Notes under the pieces: model-generated
Databases searched by the model: none
The model's input: only the letters and a program-made list of their open reading frames with translations
Told to the model about the DNA's origin: nothing
Shown: positions 1 through 8,754 of the stretch, one piece after another
How the letters are laid out: each line of letters opens with the position of its first letter
Position numbering within the stretch: the first letter of the stretch is position 1
NCBI RefSeq assembly: GCF_000374005.1
Contig: NZ_KB893146.1
Coordinates: forward strand, 250,075 to 314,074
Source: Kiloniella laminariae DSM 19542
GTDB lineage: Bacteria > Pseudomonadota > Alphaproteobacteria > Kiloniellales > Kiloniellaceae
Length of the DNA: 64,000 nt
Direction of reading: 5' to 3'
Translations under genes and position numbers: made by a program

Positions 1-399
1 AATATTCCCTACCTTCGCACCAACGCGCAAGGTTTCAAACAGATCGTCGTCAATCTCTTGAGTAATGCTATCCACTTTACCCCGCGTGGCGGGCAGGTTG
101 AAATCTCGACACTTTATGATGCACACCACGGCTTGACGATCCGGGTGGCAGATACGGGGGTTGGAATCGCCAAAGATGACCTGCCTCTCGTGACGGATCC
201 CTTCTGGAAAACATCCGATGGGAATGAAGAACGCAGCGGGCTGGGTCTGAGCATTGTCAAGTCGATTACGGAACGAAACAAAGGACGTTTGTCGATAGAA
301 AGTGAACTGGGAAAGGGGACGACAGTAACGGTCAATTTCCCGGTAGACCGTCTGGTTGAACGTTCAGAATTGCTCTTGGGCAAAGCCAAAACGGCCTAG
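1..399 (+). CDS. Sensor histidine kinase, C-terminal HATPase part (5' end outside window)
   Basis: The reading frame is already open at base 1, so this is the last 132 residues of a larger kinase. It shows the ATP-binding HATPase_c fold: an N box (VNLLSNAIHF, about residues 17-26 of the visible part), a G1 box (DTGVGIA, 51-57), an F-box-like DPFWK (67-71) and a G2 box (SGLGLSIVK, 79-87). The domain binds ATP for autophosphorylation of a histidine that lies upstream of the window. An internal TTG at 58 is not a credible start because the N box begins before it. The sensor region and partner regulator cannot be seen. The gene ends at a strong hairpin shared with the convergent sppA. Confidence 0.9.
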   Translation, partial: NIPYLRTNAQGFKQIVVNLLSNAIHFTPRGGQVEISTLYDAHHGLTIRVADTGVGIAKDDLPLVTDPFWKTSDGNEERSGLGLSIVKSITERNKGRLSIESELGKGTTVTVNFPVDRLVERSELLLGKAKTA

Positions 400-437
400 T
401 GAGAAACCCAAAAAATAACACTTATCTATGAAGCTGA

Positions 438-475
438 ACACAGCCTGCCAATTATAAAAATATGGCAGGCTGTGT
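438..475. terminator. Bidirectional hairpin terminator between kinase gene and sppA
   Basis: A perfect 13-bp stem (438-450 with 463-475) surrounds a 12-nt A/T-rich loop. It is followed on the plus strand by TTTTGA. It lies between the convergent stops of the kinase and sppA and could terminate both. Confidence 0.75.
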
Positions 476-496
476 TTTGATTGCTGCGGGCCTGGG

Positions 497-2305
497 TTAC
501 TGGTGACCCAGAGGGGCAAGGCCGGAATGAAGAACCGAAGCCCTGCGATCCCGGGTTGTTTGTTCAAATTCCTGCAGGAGGGGAGAAGCGACCCGAACAA
601 CTTCTTTCACAGAATTTATGACTGCAGGATCACTCAGGATCATTGAGCTGCCCAATAGCCCCTCAAGAAGTTCCTCCAGCGGATCTTTGGGAGTTGGCAG
701 AATAACAAGTTCGTGCTGCGTTCCCGCGTCGATTGCCGCCATTTCACGCGTGGCCTGCAGGGCTTCGCGGAACCCCCCAAGGTCATCCACAAGACCGTTT
801 TTCCTGGCCTGGGCTCCAGACCAGATCTGGCCTTTGGCAACAGTGTGTACTGCTGGCTGGCTCATGCCCCGGCCTTCACTTACCTTGAGAGTGAAGTCTT
901 CGTAGACCCGATCGAGTGAGTCGTGCAAATGTGTCCAGCCTTCGCTGTCAAAAGGTTTGTTGGCACTGTAAAGGTCGGCATTCTCTCCGGCTTTCACGCC
1001 ATCCCATTTGACGCCAATTTTATCCCACAATCCTGTGAGTACCATTTTCCCGCCGGCAACCCCGATTGACCCTGTGATGGTGACGGGATTGGCAAATATC
1101 CGGTCAGCAGGCGCAGAAATAAAATATCCGCCAGAGGCCGCGACTTCTCCCATGGACACAATCACCGGTTTGCCAAGTTCTTTGGCTCGCTTGACTTCCC
1201 GCCACATAACATCCGAAGCGACGTAGGAACCGCCGGGGCTGTCAATACGAAGAAGAATGGCCTTGATGGTATCATCGTCGATTGCATCAGAAAGAGCTTC
1301 GGCAATGGTGTCTGAACCCATTGACATCCCGCCGCCAAAAAAGGGATCACCCTGGCTGTCACCCAGATGGATTTCGCCCTGACCGTATATCACGGCAATA
1401 CGAGGCGCATTTTCAGGCACTGTTGGCTGGCTGGCGAAGGTGTAGTCGCTCAGATGCACAAATTCGCGATCTTCCACCTGTGCTTCCGCCAGAAGTTCAT
1501 CCCAATAGCCAACCCGATCGACCAGGTCATTATCAAGGGCCTGCAGGGCGCTGAAAGGGGCCTGATTCATAAAGGCTATAATCTCGCCCGGTTTTTCACG
1601 GCTGATGGAGATCTCGTTTGCAATTTGCTCCAGGATGGAATCAAGGGCTGCTTTTGTATTTTTGCGGACGGGTTCCGGCATGGCCTTATCAGTAAAGGTA
1701 TTCATCACGCCTTTGAATTCGTGGCGCTGGCTGAATTGTGGCTGAACCCCAATTTCATCCAGCACAGGCCGCAAATAGGGCATCTCCATGCTGAAGCCGG
1801 AAATGTCTAGATCTCCCGAGGGCTGGATCCAGATGTTTTCAGCTGCACTGGCAAGATAGTAATGCAAGGTGCCGTGCCCGGCTTCGCCATAAGTTTCGGC
1901 AAAAGAAGCAGACCATTTGCCTGATTTTGTAAAGTCGCGCACTGCCCGTCTCAGCTCTTGTGCCTGTGCAAGGCCCAGAGAGCCCTGTCCGGCACGAATA
2001 AGCAAGCCCTTGACCCGGTCGTCGCCCTGAGCCCGGTAGAGTGCGTCTATCGCGTCGTGCAGGGGCAGTCCAGGTTGCAGCGAACTGCTGAGGAAAGACG
2101 TCTGCCCCGGGCCTTCCCAGATGCCCTCGGAAAGATCAATGGTCAGGATTATTTCTGCAGGCAGGTCCTGCTTTGCTGCCCGTCGGGTAAGGTCGTCAGC
2201 ATTATTGAGAAATGTCCCGATCAGCAGCCCGAGGAGAAGAACAAGAAGACCAAGTGCGGCAAAGATACCGACAATGCCCTTGAACAGAAAGCGCAGGAAT
2301 GACAT
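497..2305 (-). CDS. sppA: Signal peptide peptidase SppA, 67K type
   Basis: This 602-residue inner-membrane serine protease is expected to degrade cleaved signal peptides. One N-terminal membrane segment (about residues 8-32) anchors two tandem ClpP-like S49 domains. The Ser/Lys dyad is split between them, as in Escherichia coli SppA: a candidate lysine is K198 in the N-terminal domain (motif RHEFKGVMNTF), and the nucleophile is S391 in AASGGYFIS of the C-terminal domain. The SPGGSY motif near residue 356 is also typical. The length matches the long, proteobacterial 67K type rather than the short 36K type. The gene stands alone, divergent from the RNA methyltransferase gene across 275 bp. Confidence 0.95.
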   Translation of the reverse strand: MSFLRFLFKGIVGIFAALGLLVLLLGLLIGTFLNNADDLTRRAAKQDLPAEIILTIDLSEGIWEGPGQTSFLSSSLQPGLPLHDAIDALYRAQGDDRVKGLLIRAGQGSLGLAQAQELRRAVRDFTKSGKWSASFAETYGEAGHGTLHYYLASAAENIWIQPSGDLDISGFSMEMPYLRPVLDEIGVQPQFSQRHEFKGVMNTFTDKAMPEPVRKNTKAALDSILEQIANEISISREKPGEIIAFMNQAPFSALQALDNDLVDRVGYWDELLAEAQVEDREFVHLSDYTFASQPTVPENAPRIAVIYGQGEIHLGDSQGDPFFGGGMSMGSDTIAEALSDAIDDDTIKAILLRIDSPGGSYVASDVMWREVKRAKELGKPVIVSMGEVAASGGYFISAPADRIFANPVTITGSIGVAGGKMVLTGLWDKIGVKWDGVKAGENADLYSANKPFDSEGWTHLHDSLDRVYEDFTLKVSEGRGMSQPAVHTVAKGQIWSGAQARKNGLVDDLGGFREALQATREMAAIDAGTQHELVILPTPKDPLEELLEGLLGSSMILSDPAVINSVKEVVRVASPLLQEFEQTTRDRRASVLHSGLAPLGHQ

Positions 2306-2580
2306 GAGCAGAAATCCGGATGTTAATATGGAAAAACCTTAATAGAGGCAGAGTATGACACCCTTGCTCTATTGCAAGTGCAGGTTGGCAACTTTGTCCA
2401 GATATATGGGGAAGCAAGACGAGAATGAAACTCAAAACGTCCGAAGTCTTGTCATTTTGCAGGGCAGGGATGTGGTACAGGGTGGCTGCTTGTGATTGCG
2501 GTGTGTAAAAAAGCTGCTAGATTGGCGCAAATTCATCCGCAAACCGGGTGACATAAATTCATAAGAAGGTAGTCAGGAAG

Positions 2581-3942
2581 ATGCGACGCAAAGCGCGCCC
2601 GGGTGGCGGTAAACAGCTTGAGCTGGTGATAGACAGTCTTGGCGCACGAGGAGATGGTGTTGCTGAACATGAAGGTCGCCCTGTTTATGTGCCCGGCACC
2701 ATGCCGGGGGATCGTTTGCGGGTAAAACTGGTCGGCGAAAGGTCTGGCGGCTTTAAGGCAGAGATCCTTGAATTGCTGGAAGCGGGCGACAGTCATGTCG
2801 ATGCACCTTGCCAGCATTATGGTGTTTGTGGTGGCTGTAACGTTCAGCACGTCGCACCGGAATTTTATCGTCGCTGGAAACGGGATATTGTTGTTCAGGC
2901 CCTGACCCGTAAAGGGTTTAGTGGCGGTGAAGTTGCCGAAATGGTCCAGGTCGAGGCAGGCACGCGGCGCCGAGCTGTTTTTTCTGCTCTTGCCCGGGGA
3001 AAGAAAGTCTCCCTGGGATTTCACGAGCGGGAAAGCCACCGGGTTGTGGATGTCACCGATTGTAAACTTCTGAACAGCAGTCTGGCCGGGATGATTGCAC
3101 CTCTGCGCGAGCTTCTGGTGGTTCTGCTGGTGCCAGAACAGGAAAAAGCCGATATCACGGCGATTTCTTCACCCGCAGGTCTGGATATTCTGGTTGTCAG
3201 CACAGCAAAACTGACGCTTGAAGGGCGTGAAGCCATCACGGACTTTGCCGGGAAAAATGCAGTTGCACGCTTTGCCTGGAACCGGCCGGGAGAAGAACCA
3301 GAACCTGTTGCGATACGGGACAAGCCGATACAGGTTTTTGGCGATATTCCGGTTCTTCCGCCAGAAGGAGCATTCTTACAGCCAAGTACCGAGGGACAGC
3401 AGGTTCTGACTGATCTGGTCATGGGGTATCTGCCGGACACTTTTGAAACCGTTGCAGATCTTTTTTCCGGCTGCGGAACCTTTACCTTTCCTTTGTCAAA
3501 ACGCGCCCAGGTCCATGCGGTGGAAGGTGATGAACGGGCGGTGATGGCCTTGACGACCTCAGCCAGACGCAATGAAACGGCTCACCGGATTACCAGCGAT
3601 TGTCGCGATCTTGATAAAGATCCGATCACCGAGGAAGAGCTGGAGGGCGGAGACTGTGTGGTAATTGACCCGCCTCGCACCGGTGCAAGGGAGCAGTGTT
3701 ACGAACTGGCAAAATCGGACATCAAGACCATTGTCTATGTATCCTGTAGCCCGAGTACCTTTGCCCGGGATGCCCGCATTCTGGTAGAGGGCGGCTATAG
3801 CCTTCAGGAAGTGACACCGGTTGACCAGTTTATCTGGAGCGAGCATGTCGAGCTGGTGGCTCGCTTTGAAGCAGAATATGACACAGATGATGATTCTGCA
3901 GACGATAATTCTGTTGATCTGGATACTGTAGCAGGCTCCTAA
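2581..3942 (+). CDS. TRAM-domain, Fe-S class I SAM-dependent RNA methyltransferase (RlmD/TrmA family)
   Basis: Predicted to place a 5-methyl group on a uridine of 23S rRNA or tRNA. The 453-residue protein has an N-terminal TRAM domain (about 10-70), then the cysteines of a 4Fe-4S cluster (C77, C83, C86 in CQHYGVCGGC, with C161 the likely fourth ligand). The C-terminal Rossmann methyltransferase domain contains ADLFSGCGTFTFPL, VIDPPRTGA and the catalytic cysteine in YVSCSPSTF (about C389). An acidic D/S-rich tail of about 20 residues follows. The start has AGGAAG immediately upstream. Whether the target is U1939, U747 or a tRNA position cannot be decided from sequence. The 3' end overlaps the convergent ABM gene by 4 bases. 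Confidence 0.9.
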   Translation: MRRKARPGGGKQLELVIDSLGARGDGVAEHEGRPVYVPGTMPGDRLRVKLVGERSGGFKAEILELLEAGDSHVDAPCQHYGVCGGCNVQHVAPEFYRRWKRDIVVQALTRKGFSGGEVAEMVQVEAGTRRRAVFSALARGKKVSLGFHERESHRVVDVTDCKLLNSSLAGMIAPLRELLVVLLVPEQEKADITAISSPAGLDILVVSTAKLTLEGREAITDFAGKNAVARFAWNRPGEEPEPVAIRDKPIQVFGDIPVLPPEGAFLQPSTEGQQVLTDLVMGYLPDTFETVADLFSGCGTFTFPLSKRAQVHAVEGDERAVMALTTSARRNETAHRITSDCRDLDKDPITEEELEGGDCVVIDPPRTGAREQCYELAKSDIKTIVYVSCSPSTFARDARILVEGGYSLQEVTPVDQFIWSEHVELVARFEAEYDTDDDSADDNSVDLDTVAGS

Positions 3943-4586
3943 AGGGTAGCTCTGGCTTCATGGTCAGGCAAGGGGAGCAACAGATCTTCGATCAACCGCA
4001 TCCTGGTTTCCTGCTGCTCACGGGTAAGGCAGCTGCGCATCACGGCCTTTTCTTCCTCCGTAACCACGGGGTGAGAAAAGGCATGATCGCGCATCTCCTG
4101 ACTGGGCCAGATCGCATAGGCTACCCAGCTTCCGTCGCTGCCCAGATGCAGCCGTGACCCCTGGAATCGATAACGGGAACGTAGCTCCAGTGTGACACGA
4201 TGCCAGATTTCCTTGAACGGCTGGATCAGGGAAGGATTGATTTGCCAGCTGTAAAGTACGGCGAAAATATCAGGATCTTCTTCGGCAAGCGGCAGGAGCA
4301 GATCGTCTGTTATCTTCAGTGTCTGTTCGGGAAAACGTTCCTGGATGGCTTCTTGCATCTGCAGGACAGGGTGCCGGGGCAGATCGCCAGCGGCAAAGGC
4401 TTTCGATCTCAGCTCCAGGGTTTCCCACAGGGCATAAGCCAGATAACTGCCGTCGTCACATCTGTGCAACCGGGAGCCAAATGCACCTGCATTTTTTCGC
4501 AAGGCAAGTGTGGTTTCTCTCCAGGCCGTAATGAAATCGGCCTCTCTGGAGGGTATAAGTTCCCAACGATAGAGAATGGCTTGCAT
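3939..4586 (-). CDS. Duplicated dimeric alpha/beta-barrel (ABM-like) protein
   Basis: A 215-residue soluble protein made of two copies of one domain of about 100 residues (about 1-100 and 105-205). Each copy starts with an [IV]LY.W.[IL].PS segment and later has the signature GSRLH followed by DGS.[LV]AYA[IL]W, so the copies align by eye. The fold resembles antibiotic-biosynthesis monooxygenase/dimeric alpha-beta barrel proteins. A fused pair would act as an intramolecular dimer. I see no cofactor motif and cannot assign a substrate. It lies between the RNA methyltransferase gene, whose end it overlaps, and the divergent hemH. Proximity to hemH brings heme-degrading ABM enzymes to mind, but no heme-binding histidine is conserved in both halves. 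Confidence 0.7.
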   Translation of the reverse strand: MQAILYRWELIPSREADFITAWRETTLALRKNAGAFGSRLHRCDDGSYLAYALWETLELRSKAFAAGDLPRHPVLQMQEAIQERFPEQTLKITDDLLLPLAEEDPDIFAVLYSWQINPSLIQPFKEIWHRVTLELRSRYRFQGSRLHLGSDGSWVAYAIWPSQEMRDHAFSHPVVTEEEKAVMRSCLTREQQETRMRLIEDLLLPLPDHEARATL

Positions 4587-4702
4587 GAGACATTGTAGCG
4601 CGGAGGAGGGAAACTGGGAACTGGGGACTTTGCATGACGGTGCTGTCCGCCTATATTTCCCTGCAAGAATGATGTCTTGCCTCCAGCCCTTCAGAGGACC
4701 TT

Positions 4703-5746
4703 ATGCCTACTGCACAACCTGAAAAATGTTGTCCTGTTGATCATCCTGAAATTCCTGCTTCCAAGGTGGGGGTTCTCCTGATGAACCTTGGGACACCGGA
4801 TGGGACGGACTACTGGTCTATGCGCCGATATCTGGGAGAGTTCCTGAGTGACCAGCGCGTGATCGAGGCGCCGAAATGGCTGTGGCAGATTATCCTGCAG
4901 GGGATCATTCTGACAACAAGACCAGGCAAAAGTGGCAAGGCTTATGCGGAAATCTGGAACCGGGATAAAGATGAATCTCCTCTCCGGACTATTACTCGTG
5001 ACCAGGCGGAACAGCTTCAGGTGATGCTGGCGGAAAATCGCCCGAATGTCGTTGTCGACTGGGGCTGGAGATATGGAAATCCGGCGGTAAAGGGACGGAT
5101 TGAAGCGCTGCAGAAACAGGGCTGCGATCGTATCTTGCTGTTTGCCCTCTATCCGCAATATTCGGCTACCACTACAGCGACCGCCTATGACAAGTGTTTT
5201 GATGCCCTGAAGACCATGCGCTGGCAGCCCGCGGTGCGTTGTGTTCCCACTTACCATGACCATCCGGTCTATATTGACGCGCTGGCAAACTCTGTTGAGC
5301 AAGGGTTGGCCAAACTCGACTGGAAGCCGGATGTGACGATCGCGTCATTTCATGGACTGCCGATCGAGTACCATGAAAAAGGCGATCCCTATTATTGCCA
5401 CTGTGCCAAGACCACCAGATTGCTGCGGGAAAAACTCGGCTGGCCGGATGAAAAGCTGAAGCTCTGTTTCCAGTCGCTCTTCGGACCCAAGGAATGGCTT
5501 AAGCCCTATACCCAGCCGACAGTGGAGGAAATGGCCAGGAACGGGGTGAAAAATCTGGTGATTCTGACACCGGGCTTTTCGGTTGACTGTGTCGAAACTC
5601 TGGAAGAAATCGACATTGGTGTGCGCGAAGCATTTCTTGAGAATGGTGGGGCGAACTTTGCTTTTATTCCCTGCTTGAATGCGGATGAGGGGGGAATGAA
5701 GGTTATTCACGACATAACATTGCAAGAGTTACAGGGCTGGATCTGA
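4703..5746 (+). CDS. hemH: Ferrochelatase HemH
   Basis: Inserts Fe2+ into protoporphyrin IX, the last step of protoheme synthesis, at the cytoplasmic membrane surface. The 347-residue protein has the family motifs in order: GVLLMNLGTPD (23-33), LYPQYSATTTAT (149-160), the active-site histidine H217 in SFHGLP, and the conserved glutamate E299 in the segment GFSVDCVETLEEI. Length is normal for a bacterial ferrochelatase. The ATG is preceded by AGAGGA. A hydrolase gene follows after 29 bp in the same direction, probably co-transcribed. hemA lies 16 kb downstream in the same window, on the opposite strand. Confidence 0.97.
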   Translation: MPTAQPEKCCPVDHPEIPASKVGVLLMNLGTPDGTDYWSMRRYLGEFLSDQRVIEAPKWLWQIILQGIILTTRPGKSGKAYAEIWNRDKDESPLRTITRDQAEQLQVMLAENRPNVVVDWGWRYGNPAVKGRIEALQKQGCDRILLFALYPQYSATTTATAYDKCFDALKTMRWQPAVRCVPTYHDHPVYIDALANSVEQGLAKLDWKPDVTIASFHGLPIEYHEKGDPYYCHCAKTTRLLREKLGWPDEKLKLCFQSLFGPKEWLKPYTQPTVEEMARNGVKNLVILTPGFSVDCVETLEEIDIGVREAFLENGGANFAFIPCLNADEGGMKVIHDITLQELQGWI

Positions 5747-5775
5747 TTCGCTGCTGTTAACCTTCCGGAGGGATT

Positions 5776-6306
5776 ATGAAGGCACTGCTTGTTATCGATT
5801 TTCAAAAAGGGATTTCCTTTGATCCGGCGGCGCATGCGTTGGCGGAAACCCGCGATGTATTGCGTAGGGCCCTGGAGAGCGCGCGAAATGAAGGGATTCC
5901 TGTTGTTTTTGTCCAGCATGGCGAAGCGGGTACTTCATTTGAACGCAATACTGAGGGATGGAATTTTTTTGATGATGTTGCTCCGCTTGCAGGGGAAGCA
6001 GTTGTAGAAAAGGCATCCTGTGATGCTTTTCGCCATACTGAGCTTGATGAGGTCTTGCAATCTCTGGGGGCCGATACCCTGATAATCGGCGGCTATGCGA
6101 CAGAATTCTGTATCGATACCTCGATCAGGGCAGCGGCGAGCCGGGGTTATAAAACGCTGGTCATGCAAGACGGGCACACGACCCGCGACCGTGAACATCT
6201 TTCGGCGATTGAGATCAAAAAACACCACAACTGGATCTGGCCCAATATGACCAACCCGGAGCATGAAATTTCTTTGTTGCCCGCTGTAGAGTGTTTCAAG
6301 CTGTGA
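5776..6306 (+). CDS. Isochorismatase-fold cysteine hydrolase
   Basis: A 176-residue cytoplasmic hydrolase with the Asp-Lys-Cys triad of the isochorismatase/nicotinamidase superfamily: D8 (LLVIDFQKG), K79 (VEKASCDAF) and C112 (YATEFCIDTSIRAA). Members hydrolyse amides such as nicotinamide or N-carbamoyl compounds, or vinyl ethers. The substrate here is not evident. The start ATG has a strong GGAGG eight bases upstream and lies 29 bp after hemH, suggesting one transcript. A second, only distantly similar family member lies at about 42 kb. Confidence 0.88.
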   Translation: MKALLVIDFQKGISFDPAAHALAETRDVLRRALESARNEGIPVVFVQHGEAGTSFERNTEGWNFFDDVAPLAGEAVVEKASCDAFRHTELDEVLQSLGADTLIIGGYATEFCIDTSIRAAASRGYKTLVMQDGHTTRDREHLSAIEIKKHHNWIWPNMTNPEHEISLLPAVECFKL

Positions 6307-6322
6307 GCTTGTAAAGAGACGG

Positions 6323-8647
6323 TTATTTCAACGCCGAGAGGATGTTGGAGTAGTCATCACTCCAGATTTTTGTGTCCGGATCGCTTGCAAGTTCCCTCCA
6401 GATGTTGGGTGTCTTTTCGCCTGATCCAGAACTTTCCAGAGGAATGAGCCGATCCAGTTTGCTCCTGTCTTTTGACAGGGCCACCCATGACGAGAGGAAA
6501 TGGTATGGCTTGTCCTTCGCCTGCTCTGCAGTTGGAACGTAGCGATAGATTCTGCTGTGCAGTCCGGTGATCTGTGCCGTCGTGGCAACTGCGGACTCCA
6601 GATCGAAAAAGCGGTTGGAAATGTGGAGCAGAATAATGCCGCCGGAGCCGACCTTGTTTCCGTAAATCTCAAAGGCCTCTTTGGTCAGGAGATGAAGCGG
6701 AATGGCATCGGATGAAAAGGCATCGGCGATCAGAAGATCATAGGAACTGTCCGGGATATTTTGAAGAGAAAGACGTCCGTCGCCAATGACAACCCCGGCG
6801 CGGGCAGGGCAGTTTTCCAGATAAGTGAAGATACTGGTGTCGCGGGCAAGGCGTTCAACCAGAGGATCAATTTCAAAAAAAGTCCACTGCTGATGTTCCT
6901 GGCCATAACAAAGCACCGTGCCTGCTCCGAGACCTATCGCGGCAACCTTTTGCGGTTGCAAGTTCTCTTTTTCATAGGACTCAAACAAACGACCGACACC
7001 AGAATTGCGGTGATAATAACTCAAAGGTTCAAGCGAGTTGGTAATTTGGATTCCATGAACAGTGGTTCCGTGTTTGGCAAGGCGGACAAATTCCCCGGAA
7101 TTGTCATCTGATAATTTTTCCATAACCGAATAGACGCCGAAAAAACTGCGTTCATGAAAGATGCGTTGATCGCCCTGCAGACCCAGCTGTCCACTGTAAA
7201 ACAGGCAAAAGACGATCCCTAAAGTAAAGCGGATGGGCCGACCGATACCTTCGACCAAAAGAATGATAATCAGGGTGAAAAGACCAAAGGTAATCAGCTC
7301 AAGACCAAAGTCGATCCGGGTTTTGACAAGGTTGACCAGGCCGAGGAAAACAAGAACAAGAACAGGAAGCCCAATATCTGCAACCAGCGTTTCGGCTTTT
7401 TTCCCAAGTAATTTGTTGAAGATGATCATCTTTGGGCTATCGGATTGAGGCATAAGCAAAGCTGCAACAATCAAAAGCAGGGCATATTCATAGATATCGG
7501 AAAAGAGGAGCGGAGCAAGGATGCCGACAAGAATGCCACCAAGGACCCCGCCCAGGGACATGGCGATATAGAAGCGGGTCAGGTATCTGGCATCGGGGCG
7601 CCGGGTAACAAGTTGACTGTGGCAGTAAAGGGCAATGATGAAAAAGCAGACAAGGTTTCCGGCCAGAAAAAACAGGATCGTCTGAACAGAAAGCGCGATG
7701 ATATTGTAGATCGCTGCGGCCAGCAGAAAGTAGGGGGCCAGAAGATTGATGGCTTTGTTGGAAATCCATGGTCTTCGGGCAAAGGCAATTACAAAGGTCA
7801 GAAGATAGAGCGCCAGCGGGATTACCCAGAGCAGGGGCATGGCAATCAGGTCTGTGGTGATTTTGTTGGTGACACTCAGGAGCAGGGCAGAGGGGATCAG
7901 TCCGAGTAATATCCAGGACAGATAATTTGTCGTTGTTGGTTTGGCCGACGGCAAAAGATCGGTGCTTTCAGGCTCATCTGAAGTGAGTGATACCGGGCGT
8001 CGCCTTAGCAACAGTCCACAGATCAGGATAAGGCCAAACAGCAGGGCAAAACCTCCCGACCAGAGAATGCCCTGGGACGAGAGGCCGAACCGGATTTCGA
8101 TAAACAGGGGGTAAGCGAAGAGGGCAGCCATGCTGCCGATGTTGCTGGCAGCGTAGAGAAAATAGGGGTCTGCGGCAGAGGGATCACCGGAAGACCTGAA
8201 CCAGTTTTGCAGCAGGGGAGCATTGGCCGAGATAATAAAAAACGGCGCGCCAATCGAGACCATAAACAATCCGAGCAGCCAGACAATTGGCCAGTCTTCC
8301 GAGGGAGAGGTGAAATACTGCGAGATTGCAATTGGCAAAGCCGCTGCGGCTATGAGCATAATCGCCAGGTGAATAAGGATCTGACGTTTCAGCGAGAATG
8401 TCTCGGAAAGAAAATGGGCGTAGATATAACCCGCGAGCAACAGGGCCTGAAAGAAGACCATTGCCGTGTTCCAGATTGCCGGAGCACCCCCAAGCAGCGG
8501 CAGGACAAGCTTGGTAAACTGGGGCTGGATAAGAAACAGCAAAAAGGCGCTGAGACAAAGCGTGAGGACAAAGAGAACTCGAACCAGATGAGCTTGCTGG
8601 TTGCTGTGCCGGGACGCAGCCGTGGCGGCAATATTGGTTTTCTGCAT
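6323..8647 (-). CDS. Membrane-fused spermidine synthase-like protein
   Basis: A 774-residue fusion. Roughly the first 480 residues are hydrophobic with a dozen or more membrane segments (for example LVRVLFVLTLCLSAFLLFLI). The C-terminal 200 residues form a soluble Rossmann methyltransferase-like domain of the polyamine synthase family, with IGLGAGTVLCYG from about 571, the acidic strand end EIDP (592-595) and DAFSSDAIP (642-650). In true spermidine synthases the last motif contains the catalytic aspartate. Such fused proteins are widespread, but their aminopropyl-transferase activity and the role of the membrane half are largely unproven. The gene follows aroC on the same strand, 107 bp away. 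Confidence 0.8.
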   Translation of the reverse strand: MQKTNIAATAASRHSNQQAHLVRVLFVLTLCLSAFLLFLIQPQFTKLVLPLLGGAPAIWNTAMVFFQALLLAGYIYAHFLSETFSLKRQILIHLAIMLIAAAALPIAISQYFTSPSEDWPIVWLLGLFMVSIGAPFFIISANAPLLQNWFRSSGDPSAADPYFLYAASNIGSMAALFAYPLFIEIRFGLSSQGILWSGGFALLFGLILICGLLLRRRPVSLTSDEPESTDLLPSAKPTTTNYLSWILLGLIPSALLLSVTNKITTDLIAMPLLWVIPLALYLLTFVIAFARRPWISNKAINLLAPYFLLAAAIYNIIALSVQTILFFLAGNLVCFFIIALYCHSQLVTRRPDARYLTRFYIAMSLGGVLGGILVGILAPLLFSDIYEYALLLIVAALLMPQSDSPKMIIFNKLLGKKAETLVADIGLPVLVLVFLGLVNLVKTRIDFGLELITFGLFTLIIILLVEGIGRPIRFTLGIVFCLFYSGQLGLQGDQRIFHERSFFGVYSVMEKLSDDNSGEFVRLAKHGTTVHGIQITNSLEPLSYYHRNSGVGRLFESYEKENLQPQKVAAIGLGAGTVLCYGQEHQQWTFFEIDPLVERLARDTSIFTYLENCPARAGVVIGDGRLSLQNIPDSSYDLLIADAFSSDAIPLHLLTKEAFEIYGNKVGSGGIILLHISNRFFDLESAVATTAQITGLHSRIYRYVPTAEQAKDKPYHFLSSWVALSKDRSKLDRLIPLESSGSGEKTPNIWRELASDPDTKIWSDDYSNILSALK

Positions 8648-8683
8648 GAATAGATCCTGAGTTGCTTACAGGATCATAGAGCC

Positions 8684-8701
8684 AGCTGTCTTAAGACAGC
8701 T
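8684..8701. repeat. Perfect palindrome upstream of the fused membrane protein gene
   Basis: AGCTGTC-TTAA-GACAGCT is an exact 7-bp inverted repeat in the 107-bp gap between aroC and the fused spermidine synthase-like gene. No T-run follows on either strand, so an operator or weak terminator are both possible. Confidence 0.4.
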
Positions 8702-8754
8702 TTAAGCTGCTGGCGAGAAAAGAATAGCTATTGCAGTTCAAATGGGTAACAGGC

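Noticed and set aside
8207-8653. A 148-codon frame antisense to the start of the fused membrane protein gene
   Set aside because: It is a charged mirror of a hydrophobic coding strand, a common artefact; no ribosome site.
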